The notes under the pieces: model-generated
Database searches by the model: none
The model's input: the letters and a program-made list of their open reading frames with translations, nothing else
What the model was told of the DNA's origin: nothing
Position numbers and translations under genes: made by a program
Shown here: in pieces, positions 1 to 9,323 of the stretch
How positions within the stretch are numbered: the first letter of the stretch is position 1
Layout: the number at the start of each line of letters is the position of its first letter
Assembly: GCA_021732975.1 (NCBI GenBank)
Contig: JAKFWC010000023.1
Span: 682,001-746,000, forward strand
Length of the DNA stretch: 64,000 nt
Reading direction: 5' to 3'
From: Planctomycetaceae bacterium
Lineage (GTDB): Bacteria; Planctomycetota; Planctomycetia; Planctomycetales; Planctomycetaceae

Positions 1-180
1 AGTGCCCCCCCATCGGGGTCGCGGTTAAACGAGGGTTGTTTATACCATGCGAGATTTACGCGCAGGGTTGCGACAATTCTGTGCAGGCCGTGAGGTTGGC
101 AATCTGCGGAGTGGTCAGCCGCCCGTCGGGCGATTACAACTCGTGTGCAGCACGAATGAGAAACTTGCGGAGCGGAAGAG

Positions 181-1572
181 ATGGACGGCGAATACGATGT
201 GCTCGTGATTGGAACCGGCCCCGGCGGCGAAGGGGCGGCGATGCAAGCCGTCAAACATGGCCGCACGGTGGCAGTGATCGAGCGCGACATCCAGATCGGC
301 GGAAGCTGCACGCACCGCGGCACCATCCCCAGTAAAGCCCTGCGGTACGCGATCTTTCAGCTTACCGAGGTCAACTCGAACCCGCTGTTCCGGGAAAAAG
401 GGATCACGGTCGACTTCATGCTGCCCGAACTGCGTCGGCGGGCGAAGTCGGTGATCGATCAACAAGTCCGTGTTCGGACGACGTTTTATGACCGCAACGA
501 CGTGCCGATTCATACGGGATCGGCGCGGTTCGTAGATGAGCATACCATCGAAATCGTCCAGGAAGACGGTGGCAAGCATCAACTCCGCGGCGAAAATATT
601 GTGATTGCGACCGGGGCACGGCCGTACCGTCCTGCCCATGTGGATTTCAATCACCCACGGATTTTCGACAGCGACACGATTCTGCAATGCAACCTCGATC
701 TCAAATCGGTCACGATCTACGGTGCGGGGGTTATCGGCTGCGAATATGCCTCGATGTTCCGCAATCTCGAAATGAAGGTGAACCTGATCAACAACCGCGA
801 TCGGCTGCTCGATTTTCTCGACGAGGAAATTGTCGACGCGCTGAGCTATCACTTGCGCGAACGGGGTGTGGTGATTCGTCACCGCGAGGAATGCGACAAG
901 GTGGAGCCGCGCGATGACGGCGTGGTGATGCATCTCAAATCGGGTAAACAGATCAAGACCGATATTCTCTTGTGGGCTGCGGGCCGGACGGGGAATTCCG
1001 ATGGAATGAACATCGAAGCCGTCGGCATCAACCCCGATTCGCGCGGCAACATTCCGGTCAACGAACATTTCCAAACCACGCAGCCGCACATCTATGCCGT
1101 GGGGGATGTGATTGGACCGCCCGCGCTCGCCAGTGCGGCATATTCACAGGGGCGATATGCATCGAGCCACATCATTGGTAAGGATGTCCCACGGCCGACG
1201 TTGGAGATTCCCACGGGGATTTACACCAGCCCGGAAATCAGTTCGCTGGGCAAGACCGAGCGCGAATTGACCGAGGCGAAGATCCCGTACGAAGTCGGCC
1301 ACACGAACTTCCGCAGCCTCGCGCGGGCGCAGATTACCGGCCGCACGGTGGGCATGCTAAAGATCCTGTTTCATCGAGAAACATTGGAGATCCTCGGCAT
1401 TCACTGCTTCGGAGCGAATGCGTCGGAAATCATTCACATCGGTCAGGCGGTGATGGCGATGCCGCTGCCGCACAATTCCCTGCTGTACTTTGTGAATACG
1501 ACGTTCAATTATCCCACGATGGCCGAAGCGTACCGCGTTGCCGCTCTCAATGGTTACAACCGCTTGCTCTAG
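181..1572 (+). CDS. sthA: Soluble pyridine nucleotide transhydrogenase
   Basis: 463-residue FAD/NAD(P)-binding disulfide-reductase-fold protein, predicted cytosolic, expected to exchange hydride between NADH and NADP+. The FAD Rossmann motif [10 protein letters not shown] lies near residue 11. The active-site segment reads [16 protein letters not shown]. It has one Cys where lipoamide dehydrogenases have CxxxxC, the arrangement typical of SthA rather than a redox-active dithiol enzyme. A second NAD(P) motif [10 protein letters not shown] follows near residue 180, then AVGDVIG for FAD and the C-terminal dimerisation domain. Length fits the family (about 465). The ATG at 181 has GGAAGAG just upstream. 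No other gene fits in the first 180 bases. The next gene is convergent. Confidence 0.93.
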   Translation: MDGEYDVLVIGTGPGGEGAAMQAVKHGRTVAVIERDIQIGGSCTHRGTIPSKALRYAIFQLTEVNSNPLFREKGITVDFMLPELRRRAKSVIDQQVRVRTTFYDRNDVPIHTGSARFVDEHTIEIVQEDGGKHQLRGENIVIATGARPYRPAHVDFNHPRIFDSDTILQCNLDLKSVTIYGAGVIGCEYASMFRNLEMKVNLINNRDRLLDFLDEEIVDALSYHLRERGVVIRHREECDKVEPRDDGVVMHLKSGKQIKTDILLWAAGRTGNSDGMNIEAVGINPDSRGNIPVNEHFQTTQPHIYAVGDVIGPPALASAAYSQGRYASSHIIGKDVPRPTLEIPTGIYTSPEISSLGKTERELTEAKIPYEVGHTNFRSLARAQITGRTVGMLKILFHRETLEILGIHCFGANASEIIHIGQAVMAMPLPHNSLLYFVNTTFNYPTMAEAYRVAALNGYNRLL

Positions 1573-1612
1573 CGGCTTGCCGTTTCACGCTGCGTGTTGT
1601 TAATTGCCAATG

Positions 1613-3598
1613 TTATCGATTGCCGATCGGTTCCAACCGATATTTTGACTTTCGCGCTTCATCGAGAATCGCCTGCAATAGAGCGAGATCGATATCCTGA
1701 TCCGCCCCGAGGCTTTCCCACGACACCAGATCGTGATGCCATTTGCGTTGCTTGTTGTTCTCGATGTCCGTCTCCGACGACGGTCGCGGTGCATACCGCC
1801 ATCCACCCATGAGCCGTTCCGCAACCCAGCGGGAATGCTCCATCTGCGCGAGAACATTCGCTGTGGCGGGATCGATCGGCGGTAATTTCGTTGTGCTCGC
1901 AGTCGCAGTTCTGGCGAGCGGGTTCACCAGTCGGTAACCGAGATGAGCGAGCTTCAGGTCGAAATGATCGGCGAACTGACGATTGGATTCCCGGTATTCT
2001 TCGCGAACCTCATCCCAAGCCTCGGGTGATGACTTTGTTCCGGCCGCGACCGCCCGTTGTTGATAATATTGATGGACAACCCGCGCCAGTTGTTCACGTT
2101 GCGGATTAAGCACTTCTTCCAAACCCGCCGTATCGCGGCAGGCGCCGAAGGGAATGATCATCGCTTGTCCGGCCAGCGCCTTTGCCAGCGCCGGTTGTCG
2201 CGGCAACCAGACAAAGATCGGAATGAGGTTGCCACCCAGGCGATCGAGCGTGTCACGCAATCGCACCGCGTCGTGAAAGTTCGCGCGGTCGTGCTGTCCA
2301 CAAACGAAAATCACTGGCTTCACCGTGACGTTCGGATCGCGAACACTGGCGAGCAACTCCTTCGAGAAGGACTCATCGCCCATGTCGGGGGGCAGCGCGC
2401 GAAACTGGGCATTGGCTACATAATCAATGGCTTCCTGTTGTTCGCTTGCCATACTTGCCGGAACGCTTTCCTCGCGGCAGGACCAGAGATCGCGCGCGTG
2501 ATCGAATTGCGTGACCCCCACCGAGTTCTCATCCCAAGCCGTGAAACGACCGAACCGCGAGAGAAATTCTCGCGCCAGCCGTGCGTAGTCCTGGTCGGCG
2601 ATGGTGAACCGGTTCCGCTTGAGATTCGGAAAGTGCCCCAGTCGTGCCAGAGTGACAGCGAGTGCCCGGCCCATCGTGCCAAAGCCGAGAATCACAAAGT
2701 GGGCGACTTCATCGGACGACTTCGGTGCATACGGCCATAACTGTTTTGTCGCGACATGTGTTGCCGAGGTGCGGGCCACGCTGAAAATGGACAAGTCCAG
2801 CAGGGATTTAGCGGGAAACGTGCGGGACAGTGCGCGAAAGGCTTCGGCGAGTTTCACATCTTGCAAGTGCAGACCGATCCGCAAGGGAACCACTCGTCCC
2901 TGCCGATGCCGCACGCGCGGCTGAGGCTGCAAAATCTCGGCCAGTTCCGCGGCGATTTCCAGATTCGTGCCGTCATCGCCGGTGACGATAAAGACGGTCT
3001 TCGCACAGTGCGCTCTGGCTTCTCGTAACGCTTCGCTCCGAGAAGCATCGCGGAGAACAATATCGGCGCCCATGCGTCGCGCTTGATCGAGCCCGACATT
3101 CTGCTCGTCGCGCTCGATGACCACAACGCGTCGGGACAGGCCGGCCGCGTGCAAGTCTTCCAGAAGCTGCACGCCGATTTGTCCGAGACCGCAAATCACG
3201 GTGTGCCCTGTGCGCGTCATGCGGACGGGGAGTTGAGTGCTTTCGTGGAAGACCTTCGTCGCAACGGCGGCCGTCAGCACGACGAAGGTGATGGCTGCAA
3301 GAACCCGCGCGATGGCAAGCGCGACGTTATCCGGTTCTTCCGTTCCCGAATTGAGGATGAGCAATTGCACCGTGCGGTAGGCAGGAATGGTCCAATCGAA
3401 CTCCACGCGGTTGTTAAGTTTGTTGAACTCGATGGTCTGCGTCACAAACCCGGTGAAGCCGAAGCCGATGGTCAGAACCGTCAGACCCAGCAAGAGGACG
3501 CTGACCCAATGACTACGGAATTCATGGCGGGATTCCGGTTGACGATGAGGATCGTGCTCCTGGGCCCGCGCAGAAGCGCGATCATCCGAGTCCGTCAC
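1613..3598 (-). CDS. Two-TM protein with two TrkA-N/RCK-like Rossmann domains and a C-terminal RyR domain
   Basis: 661 residues. There are two hydrophobic segments (about 32-52 and 92-115) separated by an external loop, then a first Rossmann domain (VICGLGQIGVQL, Gly motif 137-142; IERD at the ribose-binding acidic position). A second Rossmann core follows (FVILGFGTMGRAL, about 300-320). The C-terminus has the RyR signature HSRW..ER...GWRYAP (about 588-602). The architecture resembles two-TM K+ channels regulated by NAD-binding domains, but no TVGYG-type selectivity filter is visible, so ion conduction is not established. It starts with GTG one base after the TGA of the upstream small RyR gene; AAGGAAA lies inside that gene at a good spacing, so the two are probably translationally coupled. 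Family assignment of the domains is fairly firm; function is unknown. Confidence 0.82.
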   Translation of the reverse strand: MTDSDDRASARAQEHDPHRQPESRHEFRSHWVSVLLLGLTVLTIGFGFTGFVTQTIEFNKLNNRVEFDWTIPAYRTVQLLILNSGTEEPDNVALAIARVLAAITFVVLTAAVATKVFHESTQLPVRMTRTGHTVICGLGQIGVQLLEDLHAAGLSRRVVVIERDEQNVGLDQARRMGADIVLRDASRSEALREARAHCAKTVFIVTGDDGTNLEIAAELAEILQPQPRVRHRQGRVVPLRIGLHLQDVKLAEAFRALSRTFPAKSLLDLSIFSVARTSATHVATKQLWPYAPKSSDEVAHFVILGFGTMGRALAVTLARLGHFPNLKRNRFTIADQDYARLAREFLSRFGRFTAWDENSVGVTQFDHARDLWSCREESVPASMASEQQEAIDYVANAQFRALPPDMGDESFSKELLASVRDPNVTVKPVIFVCGQHDRANFHDAVRLRDTLDRLGGNLIPIFVWLPRQPALAKALAGQAMIIPFGACRDTAGLEEVLNPQREQLARVVHQYYQQRAVAAGTKSSPEAWDEVREEYRESNRQFADHFDLKLAHLGYRLVNPLARTATASTTKLPPIDPATANVLAQMEHSRWVAERLMGGWRYAPRPSSETDIENNKQRKWHHDLVSWESLGADQDIDLALLQAILDEARKSKYRLEPIGNR

Positions 3599-3599
3599 G

Positions 3600-3938
3600 T
3601 CACTTTCCTTTCGATTTCGTCGCTCTTTTCACGGTCTTCTTTTTCACCGTCTTCGCGGGCGGAAGGATTTGGTAGCCGAGCGAGAGAATCGCCTTCAGTG
3701 TCTCCATCGCTGCCCGGCGATCGTAATCCTTTTCCTTCTCCGGAAGCCGATCGTACGGTACCAGACACGGGTTTTGTTTCCTCGCATCATCCCGTTTGTC
3801 GCCGAATGTCCAACCATCGGCCAGGCGTCCGGCCGACCAGACTTCGTGGGCATGTTCCGCCAGTTTTTCCTGCAGTCGAACCAGCAGTCGCGGCAACTTG
3901 ACCGCGGCAGTATCAATCGGGTGTGGGATATATTCCAT
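3600..3938 (-). CDS. Small stand-alone RyR-domain protein
   Basis: 112 residues, essentially one RyR (ryanodine-receptor-type repeat) domain: YIPHPIDTAAVKLP, then HEVWSAGRLADGWTFG, RDD, CLVPYDRLPEKEKDYDR and ETLKAILSLGY, followed by a Lys-rich tail (KTVKKKTVKRATKSKGK). No signal peptide or membrane segment, so probably cytosolic. The ATG at 3938 is preferred over the one at 3971, because homologous sequence begins at MEYIPHP and AAAAGGA lies about 11 bases upstream. It is first in a two-gene operon with the channel-like RyR protein, whose GTG begins one base past this stop. The basic tail could contact nucleic acid or membrane, which is only inference. Function unknown. Confidence 0.85.
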   Translation of the reverse strand: MEYIPHPIDTAAVKLPRLLVRLQEKLAEHAHEVWSAGRLADGWTFGDKRDDARKQNPCLVPYDRLPEKEKDYDRRAAMETLKAILSLGYQILPPAKTVKKKTVKRATKSKGK

Positions 3939-4268
3939 GCGACCAGAAGTCCTTTTCCATGCGGCGAACACGTATCCGGGTGGAAATCGTTCAACATCAT
4001 TCTGCGATGCTCGGACGGGTTGTCAATCAACCGTCGTGAATCTGGATTCCGTCGAGTCGCGCGGTCGCTATCGGCAAAATCGGAACGATCGTTTTTGGCC
4101 ACAAGTCCGCCCGGAGTGGCTTTCATTATGGGAAAACCACCTATTTGGTGACGAACGGGGGCTTTTGACTGCGGATGGTGTCGGAATCGTGAGCTACGGT
4201 TCAATGCTGACCGGAGAGTTTCGTTTTGTTTGCGTGCCTGGCCAAGCACAATTTCGTGGGACCATCGT

Positions 4269-5357
4269 ATGCAACACTGGTTGTCTCAATTGCCGCGGAA
4301 GCGCTCGTTGGCCTCGCTGATAGGCTGCCAATGTCTAGCGCTGGGCATTGGCTTGTGGATGGCATGTCAGATGTTGAGCGTCGACGCCACCTCCAGGTTT
4401 CAGGGGACCGCTTCCGGAACGGAAATGTCTCCCTATCTGTCGACCGGCATTCTGTTCGTGTGGATTGCTTCCTTGCAGATGTTTTCGTTGATTCTTTACG
4501 TCCTCAGCGACGGCAAGAAGCAATCGGACCTCGAGCACGACTTCCGGCATCAGCAATCGCAACTCAACGGTGAACTGGTCCGCACGCGCGACGCCGTCAT
4601 TTTCGGTTTGGCGAAGCTCGCCGAATCGCGCGATACCGACACCGGCTTTCACCTGGAACGTATTTCGGCGTACTCCACGCGACTGGCTCAGGCCATGCGG
4701 CGCGATCCGCGATTCCGCAACGAGATTTCCGCTCAATTCATTCGCGACATCGGCGTTTGCTCGGCGTTGCACGATATTGGCAAGGTGGGGGTCGAAGACG
4801 CCATCCTGCTCAAGCCCGGTTCATTAAGTCCCACGGAACGTCGCCGGATGCAGGAACATGCCCGCATCGGCGCGGAATGCATTTCGCAAATTGAGCGCCG
4901 TCTGGGTCAGGCAAACTTCCTGGAAACCGCTCGCGAAATCGCCTTACTGCATCATGAGAAATGGGACGGCACGGGCTATCCCGAAGGCCTTTCAGGATAC
5001 ACGATTCCCTTGTCGGCCCGCATCGTGGCGCTTGCCGACGTGTATGACGCGCTGTCCGTCGAGCGCTGCTATAAGCAACCGATTCCGCACGAAAAGTGCG
5101 TCGAGATTATTCGCACCGAATCGGGCAAGCACTTCGACCCGGCCATCGTCGATGTTTTCCTGCAGGTGCAGTCCGAGTTCGAACGCATCCGCGCGACCTA
5201 TGCGGAGAAGGCCCACATCACGCAGGGAACCTGGCCCGCCGGGCGACAACGCGAAGTCTCGCACCAAATCGACGAACCGATCGGAGCCGGCGCGACATAC
5301 ATCGACATGTTCGCCGACACCAAGATCGACAACCTGCCGTTAGTAACGACAGGTTGA
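4269..5357 (+). CDS. Membrane-bound HD-GYP phosphodiesterase
   Basis: 362 residues from the ATG at 4269; an in-frame TTG at 4230 would add 13. Two N-terminal membrane segments (about 15-35 and 58-80) flank a short periplasmic loop. A linker helix precedes an HD-GYP domain with HxxxR-like FHLERISAY, the metal-binding ALHDIGKVG (HD at 168-169), HARIGAE, LLHHEKWDGTGYPEG and ALADVYDALS. The family hydrolyses cyclic di-GMP, so this is probably a signal-responsive phosphodiesterase at the inner membrane. All recognised metal ligands are intact. It is followed 72 bases later by a second membrane protein with a degenerate HD domain (5430), suggesting a catalytic/non-catalytic pair. Confidence 0.9.
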   Translation: MQHWLSQLPRKRSLASLIGCQCLALGIGLWMACQMLSVDATSRFQGTASGTEMSPYLSTGILFVWIASLQMFSLILYVLSDGKKQSDLEHDFRHQQSQLNGELVRTRDAVIFGLAKLAESRDTDTGFHLERISAYSTRLAQAMRRDPRFRNEISAQFIRDIGVCSALHDIGKVGVEDAILLKPGSLSPTERRRMQEHARIGAECISQIERRLGQANFLETAREIALLHHEKWDGTGYPEGLSGYTIPLSARIVALADVYDALSVERCYKQPIPHEKCVEIIRTESGKHFDPAIVDVFLQVQSEFERIRATYAEKAHITQGTWPAGRQREVSHQIDEPIGAGATYIDMFADTKIDNLPLVTTG

Positions 5358-5429
5358 TTCCCGCATTCCACTTTCCGGCGGTGCTCGCTGCGACGAAGAC
5401 TCCTATTCCTTGCCAAGAAAAGACGAAAC

Positions 5430-6410
5430 ATGTTGTCGAGAGAGCCTGACGAACGAGTGAAGGACCGCCGCCGTGTCGAATGGATGCTCGTGGTCGTCAC
5501 GCTGGGGCTCGTCTGCCTGCTGGGGATGACGATCGCCAGCAAAGCGGTCGTGCTCAATCTGTTCTACCTGCCGGTGGTGTGTGCCGGCTTCTTCCTGGGT
5601 CGCTATCGAGCCGGGGCGCTGGCATTCCTCTCGGTGATTGCCGCATCGGTGGTGGTGATGTCGGATGTCAAAGCCTTTGCGCTTTCCGCAGAACCGGTGG
5701 TAGTGCTGCTCACGCTGTGTATCTGGGGCTCGGTCCTCGGGCTGACGGCCGTCTTTGTGGGAACGCTGAGCGACGACCGCACGGCTAAGAACGCGGAAGC
5801 CCGAGAAGCGTACCTCGGTGTGGTGGAAGTGCTCAGTGCGTACCTGCAATCGGTCAATCCACGGTTACAGACACGGACCCGACGTGTGGCCGAACTCTCC
5901 GAAAAAGTCGGGCGTAAGCTGCGGCTGCCGGATCAGGAAGTCGACAACATTCGCGTGGCGGCACTCATGCTCGATATGGAATCGCTGGAAATCACCTCCC
6001 GCGTGATTCGCAAAGCGGTCGATGAAATTGAAGACGGCCCGGGTCTGCGGACATTGCCCGGCAGCGAATTAGTCCAATCGCTCGGTCGCGTGCTCACCGG
6101 TGCGTTTCCGATCGCCCAGAGTGTGGCCCAGGCGGATGATTTCAGCGGACGCCAAATGGATCAATCGCGCCCGCTGAGTGCCGAAGTGATTCGTGCTGTG
6201 CGGGCGTACTTGCAATTACTGCACCGCCCGCTCCCCACACATGACGGCGGTTCCATCGATGTCTTCGCCGAACTGGAATCGGACGACGTACTGGGCGTGC
6301 CGAGTGCGGTGATCGACGCTCTTCGCATCGTCACGGACAATGAACGGACCGATCACGTGTTGTCGGTCATCTCCGCCAGCGGCAGTCACCGCTTCGCCGC
6401 GGCAAATTGA
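5430..6410 (+). CDS. Membrane protein with a degenerate HD/HD-GYP-like domain
   Basis: 326 residues. The N-terminus has about four closely spaced membrane segments (roughly 11-100). A soluble part then starts with VEVLSAYLQSVNPRLQTRTRRVAELSEKVG, which looks like the first helices of an HD-GYP domain. The metal-binding AALLHDIG position here reads AALMLDME: the His is Leu, and no HHEKWDGTGYP follows. It is therefore unlikely to bind the metal pair and is probably catalytically dead. It sits directly downstream of an intact HD-GYP gene on the same strand and ends before a 12-bp hairpin, so the two form a likely operon. It may be a sensory or regulatory partner (inference). HD relatedness is moderate confidence. 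Confidence 0.75.
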   Translation: MLSREPDERVKDRRRVEWMLVVVTLGLVCLLGMTIASKAVVLNLFYLPVVCAGFFLGRYRAGALAFLSVIAASVVVMSDVKAFALSAEPVVVLLTLCIWGSVLGLTAVFVGTLSDDRTAKNAEAREAYLGVVEVLSAYLQSVNPRLQTRTRRVAELSEKVGRKLRLPDQEVDNIRVAALMLDMESLEITSRVIRKAVDEIEDGPGLRTLPGSELVQSLGRVLTGAFPIAQSVAQADDFSGRQMDQSRPLSAEVIRAVRAYLQLLHRPLPTHDGGSIDVFAELESDDVLGVPSAVIDALRIVTDNERTDHVLSVISASGSHRFAAAN

Positions 6411-6440
6411 TCGCGCCGACATCATTCACAAATCAACCCT

Positions 6441-6479
6441 GAGACCCAGCCTTTCTTAAGGCTGGGTCTCTTCATTTAC
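6441..6479. terminator. Bidirectional hairpin terminator
   Basis: A perfect 12-bp stem (6441-6452 with 6459-6470, GAGACCCAGCCT arm) and a 6-base loop lie between convergent genes ending at 6410 (+) and 6476 (-). T-rich bases follow on the plus side (TTCATTTA). It overlaps the stop of the thiolase gene. Confidence 0.75.
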
Positions 6480-7627
6480 TCGACAGCGTCAAACCGTGCT
6501 GCAATCCCCATCCCGCCTCCGACACACAAGGCCGCATATCCGCGCGGTGCTTTTCGTGCGGCAAGTTGATGGGCCAGGTGCACCGCGAGCCTCGCTCCGG
6601 ACATGCCGATGGGATGCCCCATCGCAATCGCCCCGCCCTGCGGATTGATGCGGCCGGGATCGATCTTGAGCTGCCGCGTGCATGCCAGCACCTGGGCGGC
6701 GAAGGCTTCGTTGATCTCCAGCAGATCGTCGTTGTGCAGTTCATCTTGCAGTACGTGATTCAAGCGAGCGAGAGCTTGTACAGGGCCGAGTCCCATCTTT
6801 GCGGGATCGCAACCAACGGTTGTTCCACCGGCAAACCGCGCGAGAGGTTGATAACCACGCTCAACGGCGAAGCGTGCCTCGGCCAATACCAACATTGCCG
6901 CGCCGTCGTTAATGCCGGACGCATTCCCCGCCGTCACGGTGCCGTTGGAATCAAAGGCGGGCTTCAAACCCGCTAACCGTTCCATTGTCGTGTCCGCTCG
7001 GGGATGTTCATCCGCGACGAGTTTCTTCACCGGAACAATCTCGGCATCAAAACTCTTTGCCGCATTGGCTGCAGCGTATCGTTGCTGACTCAGCAGTGCG
7101 AACGCATCCTGTTCGGATCGCGCGATACTGTATTCAATCGCGAGGGCTTCCGCCGTGAAGGACATATGGCGGTGATCGAACGCATCGACGAGACCGTCAC
7201 GCAGGATTGAATCGATCAGCGTACCGTCGCCGAGCTTGTAACCGGCCCGCGATCGTTGCAGCAGATGGGGTGCCTGCGACATCGATTCGACACCGCCGCA
7301 CAGTACGCACTTTGCCGCACCGCTTTGAATCGCCTGGGCCGCGAGCAGCACGGCTTGTAATCCCGAGGCACACATCATGTTGACGGTGAACGCCGGCGTG
7401 GTGATTGGTAGCTTCAGCCCCACGCCGATCTGCCGCGCGATGTTCATCCCCAATCCGGCGGAGAGCACGTTGCCCACGATGACTTGATCGACCTCTTCTC
7501 GATCAATACCGACCAGTGCCGCTTCCCCCGCCGCGCATCCCAGCTCGACCGCGGAGACATCGGCGAGCCCGCCGAGAAACCGTCCGATGGGCGTTCGTTT
7601 CGCCGCGATGATGACGATGTCGCTCAT
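6476..7627 (-). CDS. Thiolase (acetyl-CoA C-acetyltransferase type)
   Basis: 383 residues, the usual size for biosynthetic/degradative thiolases. The catalytic residues are visible: the acyl-accepting Cys86 in NMMCASGLQAV, His338 in AMGHPIGMSGAR and Cys368 in LCVGGGMG. It would condense two acetyl-CoA to acetoacetyl-CoA or run the reverse cleavage, in the cytosol. It is last in a three-gene minus-strand operon after an SDR reductase and a CoA transferase, 49 bases behind the latter. That context points to acetoacetate/acetoacetyl-CoA or short 3-oxoacyl-CoA turnover. Whether the direction is ketone-body use, fermentation-like CoA recycling or polyhydroxyalkanoate precursor supply cannot be decided; no PHA synthase is in the window. 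Confidence 0.92.
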   Translation of the reverse strand: MSDIVIIAAKRTPIGRFLGGLADVSAVELGCAAGEAALVGIDREEVDQVIVGNVLSAGLGMNIARQIGVGLKLPITTPAFTVNMMCASGLQAVLLAAQAIQSGAAKCVLCGGVESMSQAPHLLQRSRAGYKLGDGTLIDSILRDGLVDAFDHRHMSFTAEALAIEYSIARSEQDAFALLSQQRYAAANAAKSFDAEIVPVKKLVADEHPRADTTMERLAGLKPAFDSNGTVTAGNASGINDGAAMLVLAEARFAVERGYQPLARFAGGTTVGCDPAKMGLGPVQALARLNHVLQDELHNDDLLEINEAFAAQVLACTRQLKIDPGRINPQGGAIAMGHPIGMSGARLAVHLAHQLAARKAPRGYAALCVGGGMGIAARFDAVE

Positions 7628-7676
7628 GATTCATTCATCCTCACTTAACCCCCGTTGTCCACGACGGGAGATGAAT

Positions 7677-9323
7677 TCATTCCGGGGTTTCAAACAACCG
7701 TTTCGCCATCGGCCGGACAGTGCGCACGATCGGGTGAAAATCCATCTGTCCCAGAATGTCGCGGTCCAGATTCATACCGGGGGCGATCTCGATCAGTTCC
7801 CAGCCGTCACTCACCAGGCGGAACACGGCGCGCTCGGTGACGAACAGGACATCGTGCTGGTGTTGTCGAGCATAGTCGCCGCTGAAGGAGACTTGCTCGA
7901 CCCGCGCAACACACTTGCGAATTGCACCTTCGCGCACGATTCGCAGCGAACCATGGTCTTGAGCGACTTCGAGTCCGCTCGACGTAAAGGTGCCGCAGAA
8001 CACCACCCGCCGGGCACTTTGCGAGATGTTTACGAAGCCACCGACGCCTGCCAAACGCGTGCCGAACTTGGACACATTGATGTTTCCCGCGGCATCGATT
8101 TGTGCGGCTCCCAGCGCGGCAAAGTCGAGCCCCCCGCCATCGTAAAAATCGAACTGTGCGGGTTGATCGATGATCGCCCGCGGATGTACCGACGCGCCAA
8201 AACTCAGGCCCCCGGCCGGCATGCCGCCAATCGGACCGCTCTCGACCGTCAGCACCACATCCTGCAGCAGGCCCCGTTCTGCCGCGATCCGGGCAATCCC
8301 TTCGGGCATGCCGATTCCGAGATTCACGATTTCGCCACCGCGCAATTCATCACACGCTCGTGCCGCGATGATGCGCCGCTCGTCCCACGGCATTGGTGTC
8401 ACAATGGGGGCCGTCCCCGCTCCGTGTGCCACTGGCTCGGCCTGTGGCTTCTCTGCGAGCAATGGCCCATTGTTGACCGGAAGAGCACTGGCGGAGCCAG
8501 TGGCATACAATGGAACGGTCTGTGGTTCGTAGTATTGGCGATTGTGCCGTTCGCCGAACGTCTGCCAATGATGCTCTTCATCCGCAATCACGATGGCATC
8601 GACCAGCACACCCGGCACGCGGACCAACTGTGGCGGAAAAGGTTGATCGATCACGCGCTTGACTTGCGCAAGGACGATGCCCCCCGCATTCCGCGCGGCC
8701 TGAGCGATGGGCAATACCTCGCCAATGATCGCTTCCTCGTCCATCACGAGATTGCCGAACGGATCGGCCGCCGTCGCGCGGATCAAACCGACATGAATGG
8801 GAAAGGCCCGGTACCACAGCCACGGCTCGCCATCGAGATCGATGCGGCTGACCAGCGGCACAGTCGTTTGAGCATTCAATCGGCCGCCGTCGTGGATGGG
8901 ATCGATGAACGTCCCCATGCCGATTTTGGTAAAGACGCCCGGTCGTCCCCCGGCGATTTCGCGCAACAGGTGGCAGATCACTCCCTGCGGGAAGTTGTAC
9001 GCCTCGATTTGTCCGGACAGTGCGAGTTGTCCCAGTTTTGGGACCAGCCCCCAATGCCCGCCGATGACGCGCTTCACCAGTCCCGCGTGTCCGAGATGGT
9101 TCAATCCGCGCGTGCCACTATCGCCTTGACCCGCGGCGTAGACCAGCGTGAGATCGCGCGGTTGCCCCGTCGTGAGGAACCGTTGCTCCAGTTCACTGGT
9201 CAACGCTTCGGGATGGGCTGCACCGACGAAGCCGCCGCAGAACACCGTCGCGCCATTCGGAATGAGGGCAACGGCCTCGGCGGCCGACATCACACGCGGC
9301 TGACAGGAACGGGTCACGCCCAC
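7677..9323 (-). CDS. Fused alpha/beta acyl-CoA:acetate/3-ketoacid CoA transferase with an in-frame palindromic repeat
   Basis: 548 residues. Both halves of a family-I CoA transferase are fused in one chain, as in YdiF/propionate CoA-transferases. The alpha half starts at ALIPNGATVFCGGFVGAA; the beta half runs from about residue 315 with the catalytic Glu361 in TVESGPIGGMPAGG. The C-terminal ELIEIAPGMNLDRDILGQMDF is family-typical. The linker between the halves (about 266-312) is longer than usual, and its DNA is a palindromic repeat (8427-8505). The GTG at 9323 lies inside the upstream reductase gene (10-base overlap); the ATG at 9290 is an alternative. Predicted role is transfer of CoA between acetate and acetoacetate or related acids. 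Confidence 0.9.
   Translation of the reverse strand: MGVTRSCQPRVMSAAEAVALIPNGATVFCGGFVGAAHPEALTSELEQRFLTTGQPRDLTLVYAAGQGDSGTRGLNHLGHAGLVKRVIGGHWGLVPKLGQLALSGQIEAYNFPQGVICHLLREIAGGRPGVFTKIGMGTFIDPIHDGGRLNAQTTVPLVSRIDLDGEPWLWYRAFPIHVGLIRATAADPFGNLVMDEEAIIGEVLPIAQAARNAGGIVLAQVKRVIDQPFPPQLVRVPGVLVDAIVIADEEHHWQTFGERHNRQYYEPQTVPLYATGSASALPVNNGPLLAEKPQAEPVAHGAGTAPIVTPMPWDERRIIAARACDELRGGEIVNLGIGMPEGIARIAAERGLLQDVVLTVESGPIGGMPAGGLSFGASVHPRAIIDQPAQFDFYDGGGLDFAALGAAQIDAAGNINVSKFGTRLAGVGGFVNISQSARRVVFCGTFTSSGLEVAQDHGSLRIVREGAIRKCVARVEQVSFSGDYARQHQHDVLFVTERAVFRLVSDGWELIEIAPGMNLDRDILGQMDFHPIVRTVRPMAKRLFETPE
8427..8505. repeat. Palindromic repeat inserted in frame in the CoA-transferase gene
   Basis: A perfect 12-bp inverted repeat (arm TGCCACTGGCTC at 8427-8438, complement at 8494-8505) encloses a further near-palindrome, CAATGGCCCATTG. 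It is translated as the low-complexity linker around ATGSASALPVNNGPLLAE and QAEPVAHGAG. The surrounding family sequence (YYEPQ before, MPWDERRIIAARA after) is what one expects on either side of a short linker, so the element looks inserted without breaking the frame. Confidence 0.65.

Noticed and set aside
1613..3598. Potassium channel annotation
   Set aside because: Two TMs and Rossmann domains fit, but no TVGYG-like filter is seen between them, so conduction of K+ was not claimed.
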